50,185 bases of DNA from Burkholderiales bacterium PBB2 (GTDB taxonomy: Bacteria; Pseudomonadota; Gammaproteobacteria; Burkholderiales; Burkholderiaceae_C). The notes beneath the pieces were generated by a model. That model ran no database searches. It was given only the letters and a program-made list of their open reading frames with translations, and was not told the DNA's origin. The position numbers and the translations under genes are program-made. The DNA lies in NCBI GenBank assembly GCA_002255955.1, contig NKIM01000035.1, positions 1 to 50,185 on the forward strand, read 5' to 3'. Below, piece by piece: positions 26,470 to 34,582 of this stretch (positions are counted from its first letter, which is position 1; each line of letters opens with the position of its first letter).

Positions 26470-28158
26470 TTACATGCCGGCGTAGTTGGGCCCGCCGCCG
26501 CCCTCGGGCGTGACCCAGACGATGTTCTGGCTCGGGTCCTTGATGTCGCAGGTCTTGCAGTGCACGCAGTTCTGGGCGTTGATCTGCAGGCGGTCTTCAC
26601 CGGCATCGGTCTTGACGAATTCGTAGACGCCGGCCGGGCAGTAGCGGGCCTCAGGCCCGGCGAACTTGGCCAGGTTCAGCGACACCGGCACCGAGGCGTC
26701 TTTCAGCGTCAGGTGGGCGGGCTGGTTTTCTTCGTGGTTGGTGTTGGACACGAAGACCGAGGACAGGCGGTCAAAAGTCAGCTTGCCGTCCGGCTTGGGG
26801 TAGTCGATCTTGGCGCAGTCGGCCGCGGGCTTGAGGTAGAGGTGGTCGGGCAGAGGGCGGTGGATGGTCCACGGCGGGCTCTTCATACCCAGCTTGGGCA
26901 GCAGCCATTGCTCGATGCCGGTCATCAGCGTGCCGACGGTGTTGCCCTTCTTGAACCACTGCTTGAAGTTGCGCGACTGGTTCAGCTCTTCATGCAGCCA
27001 GCTTTGCTCAAAGGCGGCGGGGTAGGCGCTCAGCTCGTCATGCTGGCGGCCGGCGGCCAGGGCCTCGAAGGCGGCCTCTGCCGCCAGCATGCCGGTCTTG
27101 ATGGCGGCATGGCTGCCCTTGATGCGGGCGGCGTTCAGGTAGCCAGCATCGCAGCCCACCAGGGCGCCGCCCGGGAACACGGTCTTGGGCAGGCTCAAGA
27201 GGCCGCCGGCCGTGATGGCGCGGGCGCCGTAGCCCAGGCGCTTGCCGCCTTCGATGTGCTTGCGGATGCTGGGGTGGGTCTTCCAGCGCTGCATTTCTTC
27301 AAAGGGCGAGAGCCAGGGGTTTTTGTAGTCCAGGCCGACCACATAGCCCAGAGTGACCTTGTTGCCCTCCAGGTGGTAGAGGAAGCCGCCGCCGTAGGTG
27401 TCGCCGTCCATGGGCCAGCCGGCGGTGTGCACCACCAGGCCGGGCTGCGCTTGAGCAGCCGGCACTTCCCAGAGTTCCTTGATGCCGATGGCGTAGCTTT
27501 GCGGGTCTTTGCCGGCGTCGAGCTGGAACTTGGCGATCAGCTGCTTGCCCAGATGGCCGCGGGCGCCTTCGGCAAAGATGGTGTACTTGCCCAGCAGCTC
27601 CATGCCGAGCTGGAAGTTCTCGGTCGGCTCGCCGTCCTTGCCCACGCCCAGATTGCCGGTGGCGATGCCGCGCACGCTGCCGTCTTCACCGTAGACCACT
27701 TCGGCGGCGGTGAAGCCGGGGAAGATCTCCACGCCCAGGCCCTCGGCCTGTTCGCCCAGCCATTTGGTGACGGCGCCGAGCGAGATGACGTAGTTGCCAT
27801 CGTTGTGGAAGCAGCCGGGGATCAGCCACTGCGGCGTGCTGGTGGCGCCGGTTTCGTTGAGGAAGAGCACCTCGTCGGCCTGCACCGGCTGGTTCAGCGG
27901 CGCGCCGAGCTCCTTCCAGTTGGGCAGCAGCTCGGTCAGCGCGCGTGGGTCCATGACGGCGCCCGAGAGGATGTGGGCGCCCGGCTCCGAGCCTTTTTCC
28001 AGCACCACGATCGAGAGCTCCTGGTTCTTGGCCGCCGCCAGCTGCTTGAGCCGGATCGCGGTGGCCAGGCCGCCGGGGCCGCCGCCGACGATGACCACGT
28101 CGTACTCCATCGATTCACGCGGTCCGTACTGGCTCAGAAGTTCTTGGTTCGTCGTCAT
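26470..28158 (-). CDS. etfD: Electron transfer flavoprotein-ubiquinone oxidoreductase
   Basis: 562 residues, normal length. Passes electrons from ETF (fed by acyl-CoA and amino-acid dehydrogenases) to ubiquinone at the inner membrane. FAD-binding Rossmann motif DVVIVGGGPGGLATAIRL near the N-terminus; ubiquinone/membrane region in the middle (GWPMDGDTYGGGFLYHLEG); C-terminal [4Fe-4S] ferredoxin-like part with CVHCKTCDIKDP. ATG 28158 retains the full FAD motif. Divergent from an SDR gene; a palindrome in the shared promoter region may be a TetR-type operator. Confidence 0.95.
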   Translation of the reverse strand: MTTNQELLSQYGPRESMEYDVVIVGGGPGGLATAIRLKQLAAAKNQELSIVVLEKGSEPGAHILSGAVMDPRALTELLPNWKELGAPLNQPVQADEVLFLNETGATSTPQWLIPGCFHNDGNYVISLGAVTKWLGEQAEGLGVEIFPGFTAAEVVYGEDGSVRGIATGNLGVGKDGEPTENFQLGMELLGKYTIFAEGARGHLGKQLIAKFQLDAGKDPQSYAIGIKELWEVPAAQAQPGLVVHTAGWPMDGDTYGGGFLYHLEGNKVTLGYVVGLDYKNPWLSPFEEMQRWKTHPSIRKHIEGGKRLGYGARAITAGGLLSLPKTVFPGGALVGCDAGYLNAARIKGSHAAIKTGMLAAEAAFEALAAGRQHDELSAYPAAFEQSWLHEELNQSRNFKQWFKKGNTVGTLMTGIEQWLLPKLGMKSPPWTIHRPLPDHLYLKPAADCAKIDYPKPDGKLTFDRLSSVFVSNTNHEENQPAHLTLKDASVPVSLNLAKFAGPEARYCPAGVYEFVKTDAGEDRLQINAQNCVHCKTCDIKDPSQNIVWVTPEGGGGPNYAGM

Positions 28159-28208
28159 GGTGTTCTTGTCCTGGCTGAAGCTGTAGAGCTGGCTTGTCTG
28201 CGCGGCAT

Positions 28209-28247
28209 TCTATAAGGGGCTTTGATAAAACGAACGGTCGTGCTTTT
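28209..28247 (-). promoter_or_regulatory. Putative ETF-QO promoter with TetR-type operator
   Basis: Minus-strand -10-like TATAGA (28214-28209) preceded by a palindrome AAAACGA-ACGG-TCGTGCTTTT (28227-28247) that would cover the -35 region, a repressor-like position. TetR-type fatty-acid regulators use sites of this shape; no such regulator is in the window. Confidence 0.4.
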
Positions 28248-28376
28248 CTTGCCGCTAGGTGCAAGGCTCTAGCGGCTTGTCGCATGTCAATCAGACCTCG
28301 GCCGGGCGCTCTGTTTTCCTCGTCGGCCCCGGGGTCGCGTGCTACGCTTCTTCCGCAGTTTTCCCAGAGGATGACC

Positions 28377-29159
28377 ATGAGTTACAGCATTGATTTGTCG
28401 GGCCGCGTGGCCCTGGTGACCGGCGCGTCCAGCGGCCTGGGCGCCCAGTTCGCCCGAACCCTGGCCCAGGCCGGCGCATGTGTGGTCCTGGCCGGCCGCC
28501 GCACCGAGCGGCTCAAGACCTTGCGCAGCGAAATCGAAGGCGCCGGTGGCGACGCCCATGTGGTGACCCTGGATGTCACCGATCTGGACAGCATCAAGTC
28601 GGCCGTGGCCCATGCCGAGACGGAAGTCGGCACGCTCGACATCCTGATCAACAACTCCGGCGTCAGCACCACCCAGCGCCTGACCGAGGTCACGCCCGAC
28701 GACTACGACTTCGTCATGGACACCAATGTCCGCGGCGCCTTCTTCGTGGCACAGGAGGTGGGCAAGCGCATGCTGGCCCGCGCCCAGGGCTCGGCGCCCG
28801 GCACCTTCATTGGTGGCCGCATCGTCAACATCGCCTCCATGGCCGGCCTGCGGGTGCTGAGCCAGATCGGCGTCTACTCCATGAGCAAGGCCGCGGTCAT
28901 CCACATGACCCGCGCCATGGCGCTGGAGTGGGGCAAGTACGGCATCAATGTCAACGCCATCTGCCCGGGCTACATCGACACCGAGATCAACCACCACCAC
29001 TGGGGCACCGAGCAGGGCAAGAAGCTGGTGGACTTGCTGCCGCGCAAGCGCGTCGGTCAGCCGCAGGACCTGGACACCTCTCTGCTCATGCTCTGCGCCA
29101 ACGAGAGCCATTTCATCAACGGGGCCATCATCCAGGCCGACGACGGTTTCGGGGTCTGA
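28377..29159 (+). CDS. Short-chain dehydrogenase/reductase
   Basis: 260 residues, classical SDR. Cofactor loop TGASSGLG (about 15-22), ILINNSGVS, catalytic Ser in NIASMAGL, and YSMSK (Tyr and Lys of the YxxxK motif). LAGRRTERL after the second strand suggests NADP(H). C-terminal AICPGYIDTEIN. Probably a 3-oxoacyl-CoA/ACP-type or alcohol reductase; the position opposite ETF-QO hints at fatty-acid metabolism. ATG 28377 has AGAGG 6 bases upstream; ATG 28371 lies within that signal. Confidence 0.9.
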   Translation: MSYSIDLSGRVALVTGASSGLGAQFARTLAQAGACVVLAGRRTERLKTLRSEIEGAGGDAHVVTLDVTDLDSIKSAVAHAETEVGTLDILINNSGVSTTQRLTEVTPDDYDFVMDTNVRGAFFVAQEVGKRMLARAQGSAPGTFIGGRIVNIASMAGLRVLSQIGVYSMSKAAVIHMTRAMALEWGKYGINVNAICPGYIDTEINHHHWGTEQGKKLVDLLPRKRVGQPQDLDTSLLMLCANESHFINGAIIQADDGFGV

Positions 29160-29165
29160 ACATCC

Positions 29166-29840
29166 ATGTCTTTGCGAACCCTGAGCGCCCTGGAGGCGCG
29201 TGTGCTGGCGGTGCTGGTGGAGAAGGAATCCACGGTGCCGGACAGTTATCCCCTGTCCCTCAACGCCCTGACCCTGGGCTGCAACCAGAAGACCGCCCGT
29301 GATCCGGTCATGAACGCCAGCGAGGCCGATGTGCTGCTAGCGCTGGAAGAGCTCAAGGCCATGCACCTAGTCAACACCGTCAGCGGCAGCCGCGTCGTGC
29401 GCTTCGAGCACAACGGCGCGCGCGGCCTGGGTGTGCCCGGCGCCGGCCTGGCCTTGCTGACCTTGCTGATGCTGCGCGGCCCGCAGACCACGGCCGAGCT
29501 GCGCCTGCACACCGAGCGTCTGCACCGTTTTGCCGATGTGTCCTCGGTCGAAGGCTTTCTCGAGGAGCTGGCCGAGGCCACGGACAAGCGCCCGGCCTTT
29601 GTCGTCAAACTCGCCCGTGCGCCTGGCGCCCGCGAAGCGCGCTGGGCTCATCTGCTCTGCGGCGAGCCGGTGATCGAGGCGCACAGTGCGGTTTTCCCCA
29701 GTGCCGGCAACCCCGAGCAGGCGGAGGACATTGCCCATCTGCGCGCCGAGCAGCAGCGCCTCAGCCGCGAGCTGGAGCAGCTCAAGGCCTTGGTGGAGCG
29801 GATGGCGGGCGAGTTGGGGATAGACTCCAAGCTCAGCTGA
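29166..29840 (+). CDS. yceH: YceH-family (DUF480) protein
   Basis: 224 residues. DUF480 family with two winged-helix-like halves: VLAVLVEKESTVPDSYPLS, NALTLGCNQKTARDPVM, then LLTLLMLRGPQTTAELRLH and a C-terminal coiled coil (about 180-215). No tested function. Only 6 bases after the SDR stop, so the two form an operon. Confidence 0.9.
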   Translation: MSLRTLSALEARVLAVLVEKESTVPDSYPLSLNALTLGCNQKTARDPVMNASEADVLLALEELKAMHLVNTVSGSRVVRFEHNGARGLGVPGAGLALLTLLMLRGPQTTAELRLHTERLHRFADVSSVEGFLEELAEATDKRPAFVVKLARAPGAREARWAHLLCGEPVIEAHSAVFPSAGNPEQAEDIAHLRAEQQRLSRELEQLKALVERMAGELGIDSKLS

Positions 29841-29992
29841 CCGCGGCGCCCTGTGTTCCTGCCCGCCTTGCGCCTTATGAGGTGGCGTGAGGTGGCGCGA
29901 GGGGCAGATCAGGCCGATTCGGCTCGGCCTTTCACCACCGGCATCGACAGCCTCAAGAGCATCGAGCCCATCCAACGAGGGATACACGGACC

Positions 29993-30268
29993 ATGAAGTC
30001 GAGCACCACGCTGAATCGCGCTTTCGTCTGCAGCCTGAGCGCTGCCGCTGCCCTGGGCCTGAGCGCTTGCGCCAGCACCGGCGATGCGAGCGACAAGGAA
30101 GGCAGCTACGAGCGCCCCGAATACACCACCGGCAGCAACCTGGCCCGCAAGGGCAAGGATGCGGGCCGCCTGCCGGACAACGTCAAGCTGGTGGACAAGG
30201 ACGCCTTCCAGGCCGGTCTGCCAGGTGCCGCCGGCGCCGCCACGGCGGCCAGCGCCAAAACCAACTGA
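29993..30268 (+). CDS. Small lipoprotein
   Basis: 91 residues. Signal peptide with lipobox LSAC (Cys at about residue 24), then a polar chain with no known domain (GSYERPEYTTGSNLARKG). Asp does not follow the Cys directly, so sorting to the outer membrane is expected. The 152-base gap before it holds a short GAGGTGGCG tandem repeat. Confidence 0.75.
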   Translation: MKSSTTLNRAFVCSLSAAAALGLSACASTGDASDKEGSYERPEYTTGSNLARKGKDAGRLPDNVKLVDKDAFQAGLPGAAGAATAASAKTN

Positions 30269-30275
30269 AGACTGC

Positions 30276-30297
30276 GCCCCGGCATGCCGACCGGGGC
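30276..30297. terminator. Possible terminator between convergent genes
   Basis: GCCCCGG (30276-30282) and CCGGGGC (30291-30297) form a 7-bp stem with an 8-base loop in the 34-base gap between convergent genes. No T run on either side. Confidence 0.4.
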
Positions 30298-30302
30298 CTG
30301 GC

Positions 30303-31478
30303 TCAGAGCTCGCCCCAGCGCTTGATCAAGGGCTGCCAGAGCTGGTGGCCGTTCAGGCTGTTGCTCAAGAAGACCAGGCCGCTGCCCTGTGAAGGGTTGA
30401 ACTGGCAGTAGGCGCGGAAGCCGCTGCTGTTGGTGCCGGTGTGATAGATCACGCGGCTGCCATCGGCCATGGGGTTGAGGATCCAGCCCAGGCTCCAGTA
30501 GGCCTTGGCTGGCTGGCCCGGCAGATCGAGGGCGCGCCCGGGCCGCTCCAGCGGTTGGCGGTCGCCGGCCACAGTCTGTGCGGCCAGCATTTCGCGCCGC
30601 CCCTCTTCATGGAGCAAAGCGCTGGCCGTGGGTGCCGGGCGCAAGAGCGCCGCCAGAAAGCGACCGTAATCCTGCGCCGTGGTGTGCAAGGTGTAGGCCG
30701 CATTGGCCCGTTCGTAGCGGCTCCAGGGCAGGGGCTGGCCGTCCTCGCCATGGCCGCGCGCACGCCGGGCTTCGAGCGCCGGCGTCAGCACAAAGCTGCT
30801 GCTGCTCATGCCGAGCGGCGCGAAAAGCTCGCGTTCGGCCGTGGTCTGCAGGGGCTCGCCCAGCAGATGTTCGAGTGCGCGCTGCAAGTAGAAATAGCCT
30901 TCGCCCGAATACTCAAAGCCCTCGCCGGGCGTGAACTTCAGGGGCAGGGGGCCGGTGTTCTCGTCGCCGCTGCGCCAGTTGGGCAGGCCGGAGCGGTGGC
31001 ACAAGAGCATGCGCGCCGTGATGCGCGCCTGCGCGGCTTGGGGCGGCTGAAAGCGCTCGGGGTAGAAATCAAGAATCGGCTGATCGAGGCCCAGTCGCCC
31101 GCGCTGCACCTGCTGCATCAGCAGGTAGGCAAACACGGGCTTGCTCATGGAAGCGCACTCGAACACCGTGCTGGCCGTGACCGGCTCCGAGTTCTCCTCG
31201 CCGAATTGGCGCCGACCCAGATGCCAGGCTTCGCTGAGCTCGCCATGCTGGATCAGCTGCAAGGCCAGGCCCGGCACACCGAGCTTGGCCATCAAGCCTG
31301 GCCATTGCTGCTCGATCTCCTGGCGCCGCTCCAGCAGACGCCGCGCCAGGGACAGGGCCTGCCAGGCGGCTGAGTTGCCGGAACCCGGCTCAACCGGCGT
31401 CCCGGCAGGCTGGGCGCGCACCCCAGTGGCGGACAGCCCCGCCGCGGCCAAGGCTTGCAATCCGAGACGGCGCTTCAT
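30303..31478 (-). CDS. Beta-lactamase-fold serine hydrolase (S12 family)
   Basis: 391 residues. Signal peptide (about 1-22). Class C/DD-peptidase motifs: Ser110-x-x-Lys113 (ASMSKPVFAYL), Tyr190 (EYSGEGYFYL), and YHTGTNSSGF as the KTG-like box. Probably an exported esterase or peptidase, not an antibiotic resistance enzyme. ATG 31478 begins the signal peptide. It lies 38 bases after the TonB receptor stop on the same strand, so it may be read with it; a role in cyanophycin use is possible only by position. Confidence 0.85.
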   Translation of the reverse strand: MKRRLGLQALAAAGLSATGVRAQPAGTPVEPGSGNSAAWQALSLARRLLERRQEIEQQWPGLMAKLGVPGLALQLIQHGELSEAWHLGRRQFGEENSEPVTASTVFECASMSKPVFAYLLMQQVQRGRLGLDQPILDFYPERFQPPQAAQARITARMLLCHRSGLPNWRSGDENTGPLPLKFTPGEGFEYSGEGYFYLQRALEHLLGEPLQTTAERELFAPLGMSSSSFVLTPALEARRARGHGEDGQPLPWSRYERANAAYTLHTTAQDYGRFLAALLRPAPTASALLHEEGRREMLAAQTVAGDRQPLERPGRALDLPGQPAKAYWSLGWILNPMADGSRVIYHTGTNSSGFRAYCQFNPSQGSGLVFLSNSLNGHQLWQPLIKRWGEL

Positions 31479-31516
31479 GCCCACCCTCTCGCCCGCCCGC
31501 CCGCCCACGCGCCGCT

Positions 31517-34270
31517 TCAGCGGAACTGGTACTGCACGCTCAGGTAGCCGAAGCGGCCGCGCGGGTCGGTGTAGCTGGGGTCGTAGCCCGAGAGGAAGAA
31601 CCAGGCCTGCTGCGAGAACGGCGGCGCGGTGTTGAACAGGTTCTTGACGCCGGCCCGCACGGTCAGCGCCGGGGTCACTGCCCAGGCACCGGTCAGGTCC
31701 CACAGGGAGTAGGAGCCCACCTTGCGGTCGACTTTGCCGACGATGGTCTGGTCTGTGTAACCCGAGAGGTAGCTGTTGCTCAGGGTGGCGCTCCAGGGGC
31801 CTTGCTCCCAGTCGGCGCTGACGGTGTGGCGCCAGCGTTGCACCACGCCGTCGTTCACGAAGTGGGCGAGGTTGCTGTAGTAGGGGTCGTCGTTGGCGGT
31901 TTGCTGCTTGGAGCTCAGGGTCACCGTGCCGTTCAGGCGCAGGCCCAGGGTGCCCAGCGGGCTCTTGAAGCCGGAGAGATTGAGCGCCAGGTCCAGGCCG
32001 GATATCTTCTGGCGGCCGCGGTTGCCCTTGACCAGCTCGATGTAGTCGATCTCGTTGTCCTCGTCTCGATGCACGAGACTGCCGTACTTGGCGAGGTTGG
32101 CCAGGATGGAGTCCACGCCCAGCGTGCCGATCAGGTTGCGCTTCTGGATGTTCCAGTAGTCCAGGCTCAGGGTCACGCCGGCCTGCGGTTCCAGCACGCC
32201 GCCGAAGGAGAACTGCTTCGAGCGCTCGGGCTTGAGCGAGGCATTGCTGTAGGTCAGGGTCTGCCAGGTGTCCGAGCAGTCGGTGACGGTGTTGCTCGGG
32301 TCAGCGGCCAGGCAGACCGGATCGACCAGGGTGGCGGCCGTTCCCTGCGTGACCGGGCGGTAGAGATCGGTCAGGCTGGGCGCGCGGAAGCCCGAGCCGA
32401 CCGAGGCACGCAGCAGCAGCTGCTTGCTGGGCGTGTAGCGCAGGCCCAGCTTGGGGCTGGTGGCGCTGCCGGTGACCTGGTAGCGCTCATGCCGGATGGC
32501 CGCCTGCAGCTCCAGCTCCTTGCTCAACGGCGCATTGATTTCGGCAAACACGGCCGCCACCTTGCGCGAACGGCCGAAATCGGCATCCGGGCCTTGCGAG
32601 GTCTCGCCGAGGATCAGATCCTGGGCCAGAGCCTCCGATTGGTGGTAGTTCTGCTTCTCGCGGCGGAACTCGCCGCCCAGGGCCAGGGCCAGATCGCCGC
32701 CTGGCAGGGCCATCAGGTTGCGCGAGGCTTTGACGTCCAGGCTGTCCACGGTGCCGACGGCGTTGCGCACCTCGCCGCGGATCTGCGCCTTGTCGTACAG
32801 GGCCAGGCCGGCCGCGCTGGAGGGGCCGAAGGGGTTGAGCGTGCCATCGGCAAAGCCCTTGAGGATCATGCCCTCGTTGAGGTAACCGTTGTGGTCGCGG
32901 TCCGAGACTTTGCTGCGGCCGTGGTTGTAGGCCACTTCGTAGTCCCAGCCGGCCAGGGAACCATTCAGGCCCAGCACCACGCGCTCGCCGGTGGAAACCA
33001 GCTCGCTGGTGCGCAGGCCGGCTTCGCTGAGCCGGGTGCGCACGGTGATGATGCGGTCTTCGTCGTCCGCGTCCAGGGTGGCCAGGGTGGTCTTGCTCAG
33101 GCTGGCGATCTTGCCCACATCGATGTCGGCATCGACCCGGTTCGGTGTGCCGGAATACAGCGTTTTGGCGCGGGTCAAGGAGGCTTCGGCAAACAGCTGA
33201 TGGCCACCGCCCAGGTCGAACACGCCGCGGCCGAACAGGCTGGACTTGTTGGACTTGGGGTAGAGCTCGATGTCACGCATGTAGTCATACGTGCAGCCGT
33301 CGACGCCGCCGATGCCGTCCGGCAGATAGAGCGAAGACGGCGCGTTACAGCCGGTGGCCGCCGCGGGGTTGATGGTCTTGCTGTCGATGACCGTCTTGCC
33401 ATTGGTCGAGAACTTGTCGTCGATCAGGTAGTCGCGCTGGCTGTTGCTCAAGCGCATATTGCCGGGGAAGGCGGCGCTGGAGAGCAGGTCGGGCAGCCGC
33501 TCCGGGATCTTGAGGTCGTTGATGAACTTGCGCTGGCTGGCGTTCATGGCGCCGGTCTTTTGCAGATCGATCACGCCGAAAAGATTGAAGCCATCGCGGC
33601 CATAGTCGCCCACGCCGCCGGCGATGGAGGCGGTGCGCTTGCTGGCACCGCCCTCGCTGGTGTTGCCGGCGCTGGCATTGAGCTCGATGCCGGTGTAGTC
33701 CTTGCGGGTGATGAAGTTGATCACGCCGCCGATGGCATCGCTGCCGTACAGGGCCGAGGCGCCGTCCAGCAGCACTTCCACGCGCTGGATGGCGGCGGCC
33801 GGGATGTTGTTCAGGTCCACGCCGGTGTCATCACCGGGCGAAGCGAAGTTGGCCATGCGTCGGCCGTTCAGCAGCACCAGGGTGCTGGAGACGCCGATGC
33901 CGCGCAGATTCGCGCCGTTCATGCCGGTCTGGTCGCGGAAGCCACCGTAGGAGATGCTGCCTCCGTCGGTGCGGTTGTTGGTGCTGGCGCTGAGGCGGGC
34001 GACGATCTCAGCCGCGGTGGTCAGGCCTTGCTTGACGATGTCGGCCCGGGTGATCACCTGCACCGGCAGCGCCGTTTCCGATTCCAGGCGCTTGATGGCC
34101 GAGCCGGTCACTTCGACGCGGTTCAAGGTGCTGGGCGTCTCCTGCGCCAGGGCCGGCTGGCTGGCGATGGCGGCCGTGGCCATCAGGGCGGCCAGGGCGG
34201 TGGCGCGCAAAACGGGGCTGGGGGCGGGGGCGTGGGTGGGAATTGGGGCGCAAGTGCGGGGCTGTGTCAT
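31517..34270 (-). CDS. TonB-dependent outer membrane receptor (copy 1, cyanophycin locus)
   Basis: 917 residues. Signal peptide to about residue 43 (ASQPALA). Plug domain with RVEVTGSAIKRLE, LVLLNGRRMANFASPG, IQRVEVLLDGASALYGSDA and GGVINFITRKDY; 22-strand barrel ending YLSVQYQFR. Belongs to the large receptors lacking an N-terminal signalling domain, which import oligomers with TonB energy. ATG 34270 has GGGAG upstream. Divergent from the first cyanophycinase across 312 bases, and closely similar in the plug to the receptor at 36179-38929. Proposed cargo: cyanophycin fragments (beta-Asp-Arg). Confidence 0.92.
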   Translation of the reverse strand: MTQPRTCAPIPTHAPAPSPVLRATALAALMATAAIASQPALAQETPSTLNRVEVTGSAIKRLESETALPVQVITRADIVKQGLTTAAEIVARLSASTNNRTDGGSISYGGFRDQTGMNGANLRGIGVSSTLVLLNGRRMANFASPGDDTGVDLNNIPAAAIQRVEVLLDGASALYGSDAIGGVINFITRKDYTGIELNASAGNTSEGGASKRTASIAGGVGDYGRDGFNLFGVIDLQKTGAMNASQRKFINDLKIPERLPDLLSSAAFPGNMRLSNSQRDYLIDDKFSTNGKTVIDSKTINPAAATGCNAPSSLYLPDGIGGVDGCTYDYMRDIELYPKSNKSSLFGRGVFDLGGGHQLFAEASLTRAKTLYSGTPNRVDADIDVGKIASLSKTTLATLDADDEDRIITVRTRLSEAGLRTSELVSTGERVVLGLNGSLAGWDYEVAYNHGRSKVSDRDHNGYLNEGMILKGFADGTLNPFGPSSAAGLALYDKAQIRGEVRNAVGTVDSLDVKASRNLMALPGGDLALALGGEFRREKQNYHQSEALAQDLILGETSQGPDADFGRSRKVAAVFAEINAPLSKELELQAAIRHERYQVTGSATSPKLGLRYTPSKQLLLRASVGSGFRAPSLTDLYRPVTQGTAATLVDPVCLAADPSNTVTDCSDTWQTLTYSNASLKPERSKQFSFGGVLEPQAGVTLSLDYWNIQKRNLIGTLGVDSILANLAKYGSLVHRDEDNEIDYIELVKGNRGRQKISGLDLALNLSGFKSPLGTLGLRLNGTVTLSSKQQTANDDPYYSNLAHFVNDGVVQRWRHTVSADWEQGPWSATLSNSYLSGYTDQTIVGKVDRKVGSYSLWDLTGAWAVTPALTVRAGVKNLFNTAPPFSQQAWFFLSGYDPSYTDPRGRFGYLSVQYQFR

Positions 34271-34353
34271 CTGTACTTCTCCCGGGGGTGTGAGGGGTCG
34301 GGGCACGCGCCGAGGCGGGGGCGACCGGGCATCCAATGAGGTGTCCGCGCCAG

Positions 34354-34434
34354 TCTAGGAAGCATGAGCCTCTCGGGCCATAGGGGATTCACGCTGCAGT
34401 CGCATCAGCGCAACTCAGGGTGCAGATCTTGCGC
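34354..34434. promoter_or_regulatory. Shared control region of receptor 1 and cyanophycinase 1
   Basis: Within the 312-base divergent gap: TCTAG (34354-34358) and CCATAGGGG (34378-34386), 24 bases apart start to start, a pair repeated with identical spacing at 39030/39054 before receptor 2. Also an inverted repeat GCGCAA / TTGCGC (34408-34413, 34429-34434). On the minus strand CTAGAC could serve as a -10 and CCCCTATGG as an activator site. Confidence 0.4.
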
Positions 34435-34582
34435 GCGGCGTTCGCATAGCGTTCCAAATGCCCGGTGAGCGGCCTCAGACTGAGTGGTGCCATGGCCGCC
34501 CCTGCGGTCATGCCATGATTCGCTCCGCCACCGCTGGAGTTGTGTTTTTTGCGGTGGCTCATTCACAGAAGTTTCCCAGGCC

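Noticed and set aside
26560-28215. 551-residue plus-strand open frame
   Set aside because: Antisense of ETF-QO, whose frame has FAD and Fe-S motifs.
30303-31478. Beta-lactamase resistance gene
   Set aside because: S12 fold alone; divergent KTG box and context point to a general hydrolase.
31802-34339. 845-residue plus-strand open frame
   Set aside because: Antisense of TonB receptor 1; no domain features.
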